A DNA stretch of 64,000 nt, taken from Taxawa tesnikishii (nom. ined.) (taxonomy: Eukaryota; Ascomycota; Dothideomycetes; Dothideales). Below, one piece after another: positions 32,909 to 43,671 of this stretch. The stretch is taken from positions 62,001 to 126,000 of the forward strand of contig JAPDRO010000010.1 of assembly GCA_030247885.1 (NCBI GenBank), in the 5' to 3' direction. The notes under the pieces are model-generated. The model searched no databases, was not told where the DNA came from, and worked only from the letters and a program-made list of their open reading frames with translations. Numbering within the stretch: position 1 is the first letter of the stretch; the number at the start of each line of letters is the position of its first letter. Both the position numbers and the translations under genes were made by a program.

Positions 32909-35717
32909 TTACCGGGTGGCCAAGTACGATGAAGTTAGCTTTCGAGGCAGTAAGTTGGTGGCAAAGTGCCTTCCCACCACGAGCCTGTCAGGCCCTTGGA
33001 GCTGTCGGTTCGATGGCAACGCGGCAAGCTTGTCGTTGCTCGGAGTCGGTCTACAAGCAGTCGATCCCACGTTGGAATGCTTACTCGTGATACCAGAAGG
33101 CTTGGATATGAGCGCGGAGCGCGCCTTGGCCATCTCGTACAGCAGGTCGACGAACGACTTGTCTTCCTGGTTGTCGTTGCCTCTGGTGGCCGTGGCAGTA
33201 ACTTCGGGCACCATGTTCTTCATCTCGATTGTACCGCTCATCTTGGATGTCTCCACTATGACAGTATCGGTGGTGGCCAAAATGCCGCCCCAAAGCTGCT
33301 TGGTGCCAGCAGCTGGCGTGAAGCTGGGCTCGAATGGATTCTCCTCTTCACCGACAAGGCCACGCTCGGACGAGCTGTCGCACTCATGAATGCTATCCTC
33401 GCGCGATCCATGCAGAGGGTGCTTGCGAGCCATGAAGCCCCGATCCTCCATCGCCTTTGCAACGCGGCCTTTACGTCCCTCTTCCATCTTCGGCTCGTAC
33501 CGCTTCGTCAGGACGGCGCCGAACTCAGCGTGCATGGCCTGACGGAGCTTGCCTTGGTCAGAACAGCCAGGATAGTACTGTTGGCGAATTCTGAAGAAGT
33601 TCAGAGGAACGAACGTGAGGCGGTCGGGTTGCTGAAGGGCGGCGCGGTGAATGTCCAGCAGTCGTGTGAAGGCGAAAACCTGGGTATCAGCGTGCTGTGG
33701 GGTTGCACCGTAGCGGGCAATGATAGGCCTGGTGTTAAAGACAAGTTCCACGAACCAGTCTTCTTTCACGGTCTCTGCAAGTCGCTTGAGTGCTCCATAC
33801 ATCATCTCCACAAAGAGCTTCTCACCCTCTGGTAGATGGGGCAACAAGGCGTGTTTCTGACTGACGGTACGCATGATGTTCTCTGCGCTCCAACCTTCGT
33901 AGTGGGACAGGTAGGCCAACTGCGTAAGATCGAGTGGTTTGATGGAGAGCTGGACGTCAGGAACTTGGTCGCGGCGCTCCTGCTGGACGAGCACCTCGAA
34001 ATGACGGCCAATCTTGGCAAGCATGGCGAAACAGACCAGGTATGCTCCCTCTTTAGCAGGCTGTAGTTTGCTGACCTGGATGGCGTGTTGGCGAATGCGG
34101 TTGACGCGCGACTCGAACTCTACCTCTGGAATCTGCATCGTTGTTGCGATGTTCTGACCGACACGGTTGAGTGGTGCAAATCTGTAGCCTCGCGCAGAAA
34201 AGAACTCAACGTCCTCTTCCCCCAACTGACGGGCGAACACCAGTTGTTGACCCTTCTCGAATGTCTGCATACCCGCACTCTGTGATCTGGGGTTCTTGGG
34301 GAGAGTACCTGTACCAATCACATCGTCAAAGAGAGCTCCGAGGTCGTTCAGGGTGATGTGAAGACGTTCAGCCAGTTCAAAGGCTGCCCCGCAGAAACCT
34401 TCACGGAAGAGCAGAGAGTCGTCGCTGAGGCTTTCGTCATCGTAGACGCTGCTGCTCTTGCTAGCGGTGCCGCTATTGCTACCGTGATTGTAGAGTTGGT
34501 TGACTCGCTTCAAGTGACTTCTCATCTCGCCAATGAGATCCGTGACGCTTTCCCAGTTGTGCGCGACTTTCCAGATCCAGAGGAACGTGGGGTGAGCAGT
34601 GTTGAACTCCTCGGTGAAAGACTGTTCGAGAGTGTCAGCGTGGCCTTCCACAGCTTTGGGCAGATCACTCTCACCCTGTATGCGAAGCGCTGAGTGACCT
34701 TGTGCGACGGCCAGAGCCCTGAGTTGCTAACCATGATATCGCCCTGCTGGTCGAAGAATGCGCAAGCGAGTATAACTTCCTGGGCCCCACTGGTGAGAGC
34801 CTTCGTGCGATGATTGTCATAGTAGAGCATCCCAAGGCAGAAAACAGCAGCAAGGCAACACTGCAGACCGTCAGCATCCACGCAGAGCAAAGAGTGAGGC
34901 GTCTGCGTACCAAAAGTCCGGCGACAATGACTGAGACATCTCTCTGGCCGGCGGTAGTGCGGCTTATCGTCTTGAGCTGGTACGTGCATCCCACAGAGGC
35001 GGTAAAGTGCATACCGCAGACAGCGATAGCGAGAATGCTGGCAATGACCATACGCTTCCAAAAAGCACTGATCCACTTTTCCTTGCAGTAGAAGAACAGC
35101 GCCATGGCGATGGCACAAGCGCAAATCGCGATGATACATGCTGCAACGATGTAATGCGCCGGATAGGTGAGCTTGTAGTTGGTAGCGCCGAGGTTGCCTA
35201 CATAGTGCATGCCCACGATAGAGAGACCAGCAAACACTCCGGAAACGACGTCCAAAAACCTGCGAGCAATGGCCGACTTGAGCCGAAGTTCTGCAACGTA
35301 GAAGGCAAAACTAAGTCCGATCACAGGCAGAAAGCAAGAAAGAGCTGTGTAACCGGGGCTGTAGGCCATCTGGAGGTCGTCCTGGCCTTCTGCGAGCACG
35401 ATGGAGCGATTGCCGATGAAATGCATACACCAGATGCCAACGAGACCCATGGACAAAGCACAGCTCAACAACTGCATGCTACAGATCTGTCAGGGGACTA
35501 CATCGCATACATGATGTCACCTGACCACTCACCGACTCGCCCACGTCTTGCCGGTACGCTTGCGGTGGAGTAGCTCGACAGTGAGCAGAGTGCCGGCCAA
35601 ACTGGCGAAGAAAGATGCGACAATGGTGCCAGTGGTAAAGTGCCAAGGGACGACGGATCCGGGGTAGTAGATAAGATCGTTACCCTCGTTAGGGACGCGC
35701 TTGAGGAGACTGTCCAT
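32909..35717 (-). CDS. MHYT-domain membrane signalling protein
   Basis: Exon 1 is 35717-35533 (MDSLLKRVPNEGNDLIYYPG); a 54-base GT-AG intron follows; exon 2 runs from 35478 to the stop at 32909. The membrane part carries the MHYT hallmarks MHFIGN, MHYVGN and MHFTAS, each in a helix pair, with TM segments such as YIVAACIIAICACAIAMALF. A cytosolic region follows (EVILACAFFDQQGDIMVSNS, HPTFLWIWKVAHNWESVTDL, QLVFARQLGEEDVEFFSARG) with a Ser/Glu-rich tail. Two frame shifts occur: near 34803, where an A run on the coding strand seems one short, and near 34690. With two bases added the coding length is 919 codons exactly. MHYT domains are proposed sensors of diatomic gases through bound copper; the fungal role is unknown. 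Confidence 0.82.
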
Positions 35718-38700
35718 GATTGACGGCTTCGTACAAGGTGGAACGAGTCGGAGCTTAGTCCACTGTGATGCAGGTTAGCATACAGTCCTTTGAGGCGACT
35801 GGCGTTGCAGAAGCTATGCTCTACAAGAAGGAAGAATTCCTTCGCAGGTGCAGTGGCTAGCAGCTCGCAGCTCGCAGTTCTCGAATTACTGATAGGGTGA
35901 AGGTTGGTGAGCGAAGGTACAGTTGGCGGCAAGTGGGAAGATTGTGTGCTTAGGGGATCGTAGACGGCAGCGGGAGATGACTAATAGATTTGATGACCTT
36001 TAATATCGTGACCAGAATGGATTGCCAAGTGAAGCGAGGGTAAATGAAAATGCTGGTCCCGAATCCGATTGTCCCTCTGTAAGCCAGCGCCTGACAGTGC
36101 TTGCGTTGACGGAAGAACCAAGCTTCAACACGGTTCGGTACTCGTTCTCTTTTCGATCTTCGGCTTTGCTTCTGTCCAGGGCTCGACAAACATCCAAAAA
36201 GAGGCCAGAGGGAGAACCCAACAGACGCGGTCGCGTGATGCGTGTGGGACGTTTGAAGCCAGTTCCGAGATGGGGGCACAGAGCAAGTGCTTGGAGAAAA
36301 CGGTATTTACTGCAGCCCGGCAACCGGAACAAAAAGCGTTACCAAAAGAAGGCTGTTGACCGTCGCGTCAAGACTATATGTCAGGTAACAGGAAGCGACC
36401 AGAGAATGAGCGTTGTCGCGAACGTATCGAGTGCCGTAGGAGGTTGCAGTTCCACAGACTGCAGAACCTAAGACCAAGGATTCAGGCGGGCGTATATTAG
36501 GATATCCCTTGATTCGTCCCTTGCACAGCGTCTGACTGAGTCACAGCAGTTACTTGATGGAGTATTGGTTGTCTGTTGTCGCGAACCCTCCAGAACCAGA
36601 ACCACACGGCGTTTCCGGACGCGGTCAGGATAAAGTGCAGTTGTATGCGTATGCAATGCGACTAGGAACATAGGACGATATGGTGATGGAGGAAGAAAAA
36701 GGCTACCCAATGATTGGCGATGCATCTTCAAGCTAAGGCGATCGATAGTGCAAAGAGACGATCATCGTCGGATTAAACCGCTGCGCAAGCCTGAGCATAG
36801 TCTCGACGCGGTGGAGCCGCGCGTGTGAGAGTGGCGGCGTTTGCTGCATGCGAAAAGGCACGGTCGAGCAAAACTTAAAAAGCAATTAACCATCATAATT
36901 CTTGGCGCAGGCCATGATTCTTGGCACAAGCACGTAAATCTCCTCCAATACAGCGATTCAATGGCTGAAGCCCCACCTCACATATTCGGCCGGGGCAGTT
37001 CTTAGCGGAGAAACGTTGCACCCAACGGGGCAAGGGCGCATCGCTGCCAAACAAGCCTGCAGCAAGTTGGGCAAGCAGCACAGGCTGAGCAGCACAGGCA
37101 GAGCCGAACAACAACGCAAGGGAGGCTCAGTGGCTGCATGCAGGCAACGACGCTGTCCTCAGCGAACTCCACCCTGTGTCGGAACACAGCAGGTCTTGTT
37201 AACCGTCTGCTACCGAACGTACCCGCTGAAAGACAACACTCGTGCGACGATAGACGGTCAGCTGAAACCGGTGCGTTGTTGCTTGTTTGTTGTTGCCCTT
37301 CACTCTGTTCTCCTCCCATTGCCCCTATCGGCAGAAGCGGCGTGGTCGAAGCACTGTTCCGATGGCAAGTCATACTTCAACAACGGCCTGAAGTCCATTT
37401 GACGGTACCCTGTAGCACATCCTTTAGGTAACACACTGTCCGTGGTCTGTGCTCTGGGTTCGGGCGTGATCCGAGACCGCTACCGCAAGTCATCACAGGG
37501 TGATTGATGGAGCCGTTGTTCCTGCTGGGCGGGGAATAGGATCGTGGCTTTCCTAGCCAATCGCATTTCCTCATGCTAGGGAAATTGGCATAACGCCGTA
37601 TAACTACACGGGCCGCGAACAGTGTTTTTGTGGCTCAAACGATAAACAGCACGGCAAGTTGACCTGAGTGCTAGAATAGGCACAGAGAAACTGCTGAGGA
37701 GGGCCGTGTATGCTACGGAACCAACTGGTGAGTTCAATGATCAAGATGTCTACCACGGCAGCTGGGAGATAAAGGAGATCCCCGCTTAATTGGCGGGTCA
37801 CATGACTGTATGGAAAGACCGAAAGGCTGCCATCTTGTAATACGGCACATGCTTTAGTTGTTAGCACAGGGGACTGAGAACTGTCTCGCCCGCATGTTGA
37901 GAACTTGCTTGACCCTTGAGAATGGCTTCGGCACCTTGGGTTGCTCTGCCAGGCTGCACATGCATTGTTCATCACCATTTGGCCGCTGCATGACTACCTT
38001 TGACTGCCCGCCGTCCTTACAACAATCTGAACATTCTCATCCTGGTTGTGCCGGATCTAACAGAAAGACCGCGCATACACGGAGGGGACTCAGCTCGTCG
38101 ACGGCCTCCAAAATGGCGATTGAAGCCTGGGCTTGCGCCAGCTCTGAGATCGCGGAGAAGGCAGCGAGGGCATAGGGAAGCTTCTTTTATGAGAAGTTGT
38201 TGAGGCTGACGCGCTGTAGATCCTCTACACGGAACTTGTTGGAGCCCTACGTAATGAACTTGCTAAGGCCACTTGGAAAGGGCCTACTCGATTCGCAAGA
38301 CGGGGACTCAGTCGAGGGTCTTAGAACGCGTGGAGCGCGCAATCTCTTGCGTCTGAGCGGCTTGAAGAGTTGGAAACATAGGTCAGCTACGTGCAGCGGA
38401 AACATATGCCAGCTTAGGATAAGAGGGTACAAAAGCCTATTGGTAGGAGGGATTGGAGCAGGTTGCCCGGCTCCAAGGACGTCACCCCTTCACTGGGCAC
38501 TGACTCCTGGTGTACCAGGATGGTAGGCAGGATCACTTCCTGGCCAGGGAGTTTGCTAAGTGGCTCTATGGGGCGGATGCGCATGTCGGTATGCATAGAG
38601 ACGGAACTATTCACCTTACAGGACAGTACGCCGGTGATGCATGGTGAAGGAGCAAACAGGGAACCACTCAGGTGGCCTACCGCGGCAGCGACTTGAGTCA

Positions 38701-38770
38701 GAGTCTTTAGGACAATGTAAACCGTGGGGAAGACGACCGTCAACCACCACCTCTCGAGCTTTAATCGCTA
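35718..38770. other. About 3 kb without a recognisable gene
   Basis: Upstream of the MHYT gene. Many short overlapping frames occur on both strands (the longest 36022-36471, 149 codons) but none has a domain, codon pattern or intron structure I can support. It probably holds the MHYT promoter plus degraded sequence. Confidence 0.5.
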
Positions 38771-39112
38771 TCAAAGTGTCGCAAGAACGATGCAATCAGA
38801 ACTTGAGTTGCTACGTATGTTTGCAAGTACTTCTTCCTCCTCGAACTCGACTACCTTTTGGACTGCACGCTTGCGCGGCCGCCCGCGCGGCTTTCTGTTC
38901 GCTACATCCGCTTGCGCTTCCCTTGCTATCTCGAGCACTTCTTGCGTGCTAAACACGAACCTCCCCTTCAGTGCGACTCGCTTACCTTTGTTCCGAGTCT
39001 TTCGCATATTGAGAAGCTCTTGCTGCTTCTTGACCTGCTTTCGTAAAGTGACCTTCTCAAAGCCCGGAATACTGCTTTCTGTCCATCGGTTGTGGCGTTT
39101 GAGGCGAGACAT
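38771..39112 (-). mobile_element. E-family transposon fragment E3 (C-terminal tail)
   Basis: The minus-strand frame reads NKGKRVALKGRFVFSTQEVL, EIAREAQADVANRKPRGRPR and a Ser/Asp-rich end (SSSDCIVLATL). It is co-linear with the extreme C terminus of the E4 transposase. It includes the basic, AT-hook-like KPRGRPRKRA. No core, HTH or terminal repeat accompanies it. Confidence 0.78.
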
Positions 39113-40904
39113 ACTAAAGACAAGGTTTCTTACGAAAAACGTCCGCGTTCTTGGCCTGGAGCACCGACAACGGTCGGAGAACTTGTACCGAGGCTCGGTT
39201 CAACCTAACGAACTAACGATTGGGGTGTCTTCGCCAATCATCTACTTCTACGTTCACGCGGTCACACAATTGACTGGAGATATGGTCCAATGTATGCAAC
39301 ACTCATTGCAATGTCACCACTTACGCTGTGCCGGACGAAGAACGCGTACCTCTTCGTGATGTCAGGATTGAGTGTATGCTCTCGACGGAAACCGAGTTGC
39401 GCTTGGGAGCGACGAAGAGACGGTATGAGTGCACAAGGAAGTTACCAGGCAAGCCCAGAACGACTCGAGAACGGCATAAGTGTACAACGGCTTCGAGAAA
39501 CAAGACGGATTCTCGGCTTCTAGACCAAGACAAGTCTACAACAATCTCACCGTTTATATTGATTGGAGCGCCTACGGTAACATGTCTATACCGGGTCTGT
39601 GCAATAGGACTCGTCGGACGTTCCAATAATAACAGACGCGATGGGACCACGCAACCAGACGACGCCAACTTGACCACGCAGCTATCGGGCAACCGCATAG
39701 CCTCGTTCCTCCTCTTCGATCCCCCTATAACAATATCTCACCTTTGACAGCACTCGCCCTCCTCCCAGTTTGCCTCGCAAGCCGTACGACGACTTTTGAG
39801 AACGCCTCCGGCTGCAAAACGCTGCAAGGAAGGGATAAGAGCCGGAATGCGAGCACGTAGCCACGATCTGTTGGATGTGGGAACCTTCTACTAACGATCG
39901 TTTTTCCTTGTTATGGCTCAGCCAAAATGCTGCGCGCTTGCTCCGTCGGCATTCTGACTGTTTGTGGCTTATCAATACACCCTATCATGTTGTTGTTCCG
40001 GCAATTTGAAGGGCGGTTGGTAACAGCTCAGGCTCCCTTCGGGTCAAACAGCTCAACAACTGAATCACTCAAACAATCATGTTTCCGCCCATCATAAGAA
40101 CTAGGAAGTAAGACGTACCCAGTTGCCAAAAGAGTGTTCAAAGGTGTATAAGTAGATCCACTAGCCCGCGGATTACGTTACACATTACAACCATCGTTCG
40201 ATTGAGGGACGAGAGGCACTCTAGCTTCTGTAGTGAATGTGGTATCGTTGCGGTACAGAGGCACGGTCGGCATGGTACGCCACATCCCAGCAGATGGATG
40301 CGGCCAACACCGTTGCAGTTGAAGACCAGTAGAGACCAGATTTCAGGGATCGTCTGAGAGATGGCAGGCAATAGCTTTTGGCGAGGCATCCGAGCAATCA
40401 ATGCGATCGCAAGACCCGCGACCGCATGGCAGCCTCGTCTGCCCCGTACGCGGACCTCTCGCGCAGCTCGGCCTTGCACGTCCCTTATGCCCGTCATTCT
40501 CATACCCTAATCTGTCTTGTGCTAGAAATGCGAACGGGAAACGCTGCATTGATATAGTACTGCGGGGTGACAGTTTGACAGCAGAACAACTCAGACACTA
40601 ACACCGACGTTGACGATCGACTTAGCGTTGCTAGTCGAAAAACGAGAGAACGAGCTATTCTCGGTCCGTGTTCGGATACGGATCCCGGCGAGATCCCCCA
40701 CATCGCCCCCTCTTCCTGCAGGTAAGCTTTAAAACGAACCAGGCTGCATCCACTTCCCGCTTAACGTACTTCTTTGGACTCTTTCGCTCTTCTTGGCGGG
40801 TCCGTATTACTATACTATCGCCAACTGGATCAACCGGAGCTGATGGTTCTCCGTGACTGGATCAGTGACACCTTGCATCTCCGCAACCGGATCAATTGTT
40901 CCTA
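39113..40904. other. No gene recognised
   Basis: About 1.8 kb with only short conflicting frames. Bases 40640-40904 probably include the promoter of the rhodopsin-like gene that starts at 40905. No RNA gene was detected by eye. Confidence 0.5.
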
Positions 40905-42080
40905 ATGGACAGGCCACATGATCTCTCTGGTGTTCAGGCCTCAAGAGGCGCCGAAGCGCTTGTGATTTCCTGCACCTTCACGGCTATCGCGTTCACATTT
41001 CTTTCACTACGAGTAATCACTCGGATAGCAATTCTCAAGACTTTCGGTTTTGAGGATTACATGATCGTACTAGCGTTCGTGAGTGCAGCTTGCATTGACG
41101 CTCCGTGGTTGCCTCACTAAGGTGCGCAGACATCTTCTCTCGCTCTCACGGTTACGATCTGTATCGGTAAGTGGCTCGGTCTCGTTTGTGAGCAGCTGTT
41201 AACTGATGTTGCAGAAGTCACATACGGTTTGGGGAAGCACATGGCCACTCTTGCAGCAGATCAGAAGATGCTGCTGCTGAAGGTCAGTCCGGTTACACGT
41301 GGTTTTCTACGTCTTGCGCTCATGACTGGACAGGCCTTCTACGCAAGCGTTCCCCTATACCAGTGCTCGTTGGTTTTGACCAAGATCTCTATCCTTCTCC
41401 AGTATCATCGGCTGTTTGTAGGATTACCAGTCTGCCGGGTTATCTATGCGGTTGGCGCTGTTTGTATCACTTACGGTGCACAACAACCCTCCTTGGTCGC
41501 CGTGGCTTACAGCTGACGAGATTCAACAGCTTTGTGGTCCATCCTGAGCAACATCTGCATCTGTACTCCTGTGGCATACTTCTGGGACCAGAGCATTCCT
41601 AAGGGTCGCTGCCTCAACAAGAAGGCCGTATGGTTTACCAATGCCTCGCTCAACATCCTTACGGACATCGCCATCTTGATCCTCCCGTTGCCGTCTTTGC
41701 AACGCCTGCGGCTGCCCAGGAGGCAGAAGATTGGCCTGATGGGCGTGTTTGCTTTGGGCGGGTTGTAAGTCTTCCCCTCAGCTTCCAGCACTGCTTCGAC
41801 CCCATACGACGAACGGGTTTGCAAGGATATCCGGCTAATCTTGAAGTCCCCTAGCGTCTGCCTTGTGTCTATCCTTCGATTGAAGTACCTGCACCAGATC
41901 TCGATCAGCAAAGATGCCTCTTGGGACAATGTCGCTGCAGCATACTGGTCTTCAATCGAGGCCAACGTGGCAATCGTCACCGCTTCGTTGCCGACTCTCA
42001 AAGCGCTCATCTCAAGGCATTTCCCGTACCTGCTTGGTAGCAGCACCGGTGCCCCGAGCTCTCTACAGGGCCCTCTCCCA
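40905..42080 (+). pseudogene. Second fungal rhodopsin/PTH11-like gene, 3' end replaced by transposon debris
   Basis: Starts at ATG 40905 (MDRPHDLSGVQASRGAEALV). Six exons can be read with clean GT-AG introns. The first TM pair includes FTAIAFTFLSLRVITRIAIL and DYMIVLAF. Next come SSLALTVTICIGEVTYGLGK, AFYASVPLYQCSLVLTKISI, the conserved LWSILSNICICTPVAYFWDQ, and NILTDIAILILPLPSLQRLR. The last readable part is SSIEANVAIVTASLPTLKAL then ISRHFPYLLG. No stop or shift is needed up to that point. The usual C-terminal tail is missing, because sequence from about 42060-42108 belongs to transposon fragment F2. It may still encode a truncated receptor. Confidence 0.75.
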
Positions 42081-42107
42081 GCTCATCTTGGCGTTTCCAC
42101 TAACGCT

Positions 42108-42655
42108 CTTCTCCTTTGTCTTCCTCACCAGCTCGAACCAGGGCGTTATAACGCGTGCGTCTTCGTTCAGAGCCCGTTGACGATCGTATGGACGGCTACG
42201 TCGAAGCTTGACCTCCTTGGTACGCGTCTTGAACCTGTCTACCCAGCACTTGCCAACAGGCTCTTGACCACGCGCAGCGAGTAGATCATTCGCCATCTTT
42301 TCTACCATAGTCCTCGTAGCGCCTATCCCCCGCGCGTCTAGCTCGAGTATGCGTGCCACTATCGCCTCCTCCTCTGTCTTCTGTAGCTTCTTTGAGTTGG
42401 GCTCACAGTCGCGTCGTGCGAGCTTTCCGTCGCGTCGTCGTTTTAGGGTTGTTCGGGGACGTTAAATGCCTTAGACGCGTGTCTTTGGCTATTAGGAGGG
42501 GTTACTTGGGTAGCCTTGATAGCAAGGTATAGTGTGCCTTCGTTATAGGTCGATTGCGCGTTGCGTCGTGGTGGCATTGTTATAGTAGTCTATAATGGTC
42601 GCGATGTTGGTAAGGGCGGACCGCTCGGTGATGGTGGACCGCTCGGTGATAAAAC
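42108..42655 (-). mobile_element. F-related transposon fragment F2 (terminus and N-terminal transposase)
   Basis: On the minus strand an end starting ACGTGTTTTATCACC has two copies of ATCACCGAGCGGTCC, 18 bases apart (plus-strand positions 618 and 636 of 42 kb). A transposase start follows near 42585 (MPPRRNAQSTYNEGTLYLAI). The HTH region includes MVEKMANDLLAARGQEPVGK and WVDRFKTRTKEV, then RPYDRQRALNEDARVITPWF, close in layout to F. The sequence stops at KTKEK, before the catalytic core, where it joins the truncated rhodopsin-like gene. A frame shift lies near 42440. Confidence 0.75.
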
Positions 42656-42671
42656 ACGTTATATAACTCGT

Positions 42672-42986
42672 TGTTACGAACCTCAGGGTAGCATGCGCGA
42701 CAGCCTTGGCAAATTCGTTGGTTGCCAAGGTCGCCCATAAAAGATGCGCGACGCTCGCGACATCCACGACATGCGCGACTGTCGCGCATATCGCAAACCG
42801 CGCCCTACGCGCTGTTAAGACGAATCTCCTTGAGTATATAGTTACCTTTCTTTACCGTAGATAGGAGCTCCGTGCTCAACTCATGTAGCAAGTTCAATCA
42901 CTGCCTTTTGCTATACAGTTCCAATACCTGCCTGTTTACAATACTACTGCTCCCTGCCTTACTTGTCTAGCCTTAGGTCCACCTGT
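42672..42986 (-). repeat. LTR-like repeat, copy 2
   Basis: The reverse complement of this stretch matches 697-1024, including the block around GCAGTGATTGAACTTGC and the CGCG-rich tract, and ends with the same GTAACA. It lies between transposon fragment F2 and element F, which inserted at its other edge (TA 42987-42988). Probably a degraded LTR of a retrotransposon; no internal region is identified. Confidence 0.4.
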
Positions 42987-43671
42987 TACAGTAAGTCGGC
43001 CACCCAAGTGAGTCGGCCACCTCGCGAAACTAGAACACCTGCGCAGCAACATTGCGCAATGCCTCAACAACGCAACGTGCAATACACCTACACTGAAGGA
43101 GATATATACCTTGCTATCTCTGATGTTACATCCAAGCAAATTCAAAGCGAGAGACGCGCTGCAGCAGTATATACTGTGCCCCGATCAACGCTACAAGACC
43201 GACGCGCTGGACGGCGCTCTCGACGCGACCACGAGCCGAAATCAAAGCGCCTTACAAAACTAGAAGAGGAGGTGGTTGTACAGCGTGTGCTAGACGAGAG
43301 TCTACGTGGCGTACCGCCTTCGAAGGGAAACGTTCCAGATATGGCTGATAAGCTGCTGGGAGAGCGTGATGGGAAGCCTGTTGGCAAGAACTGGGTTGAC
43401 AACTTCATTAAGCGTACACCTGAGCTGCGAACGCGATGGAGCCGTCCGTACGATCGCCAGCGAGCTGCCTGCGAGGACCCGGCGGTTATCCAGCCCTGGT
43501 TCGCGCTTGTCCAGTCAATGAAGGCGAAGTATGGTATCGCAGATGGGGACACATACAACTTTGATGAATCTGGCTTTCTAATGGGCAAGATATCGTCTCA
43601 GCTAGTTGTTACAGGCTCAGAGAAACCTGGTAAACAGAAGAAACTACAGCCTGGCGGTCGCGAGTGGGTTA

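Noticed and set aside
32966-33835. Plus-strand ORF of 289 codons opposite the MHYT gene
   Set aside because: Antisense shadow; composition follows the minus-strand gene and no family is recognisable.
36022-38175. Plus-strand ORFs of 96-149 codons at 36-38 kb
   Set aside because: No domain, no consistent intron borders, and competing frames of equal length on the other strand.
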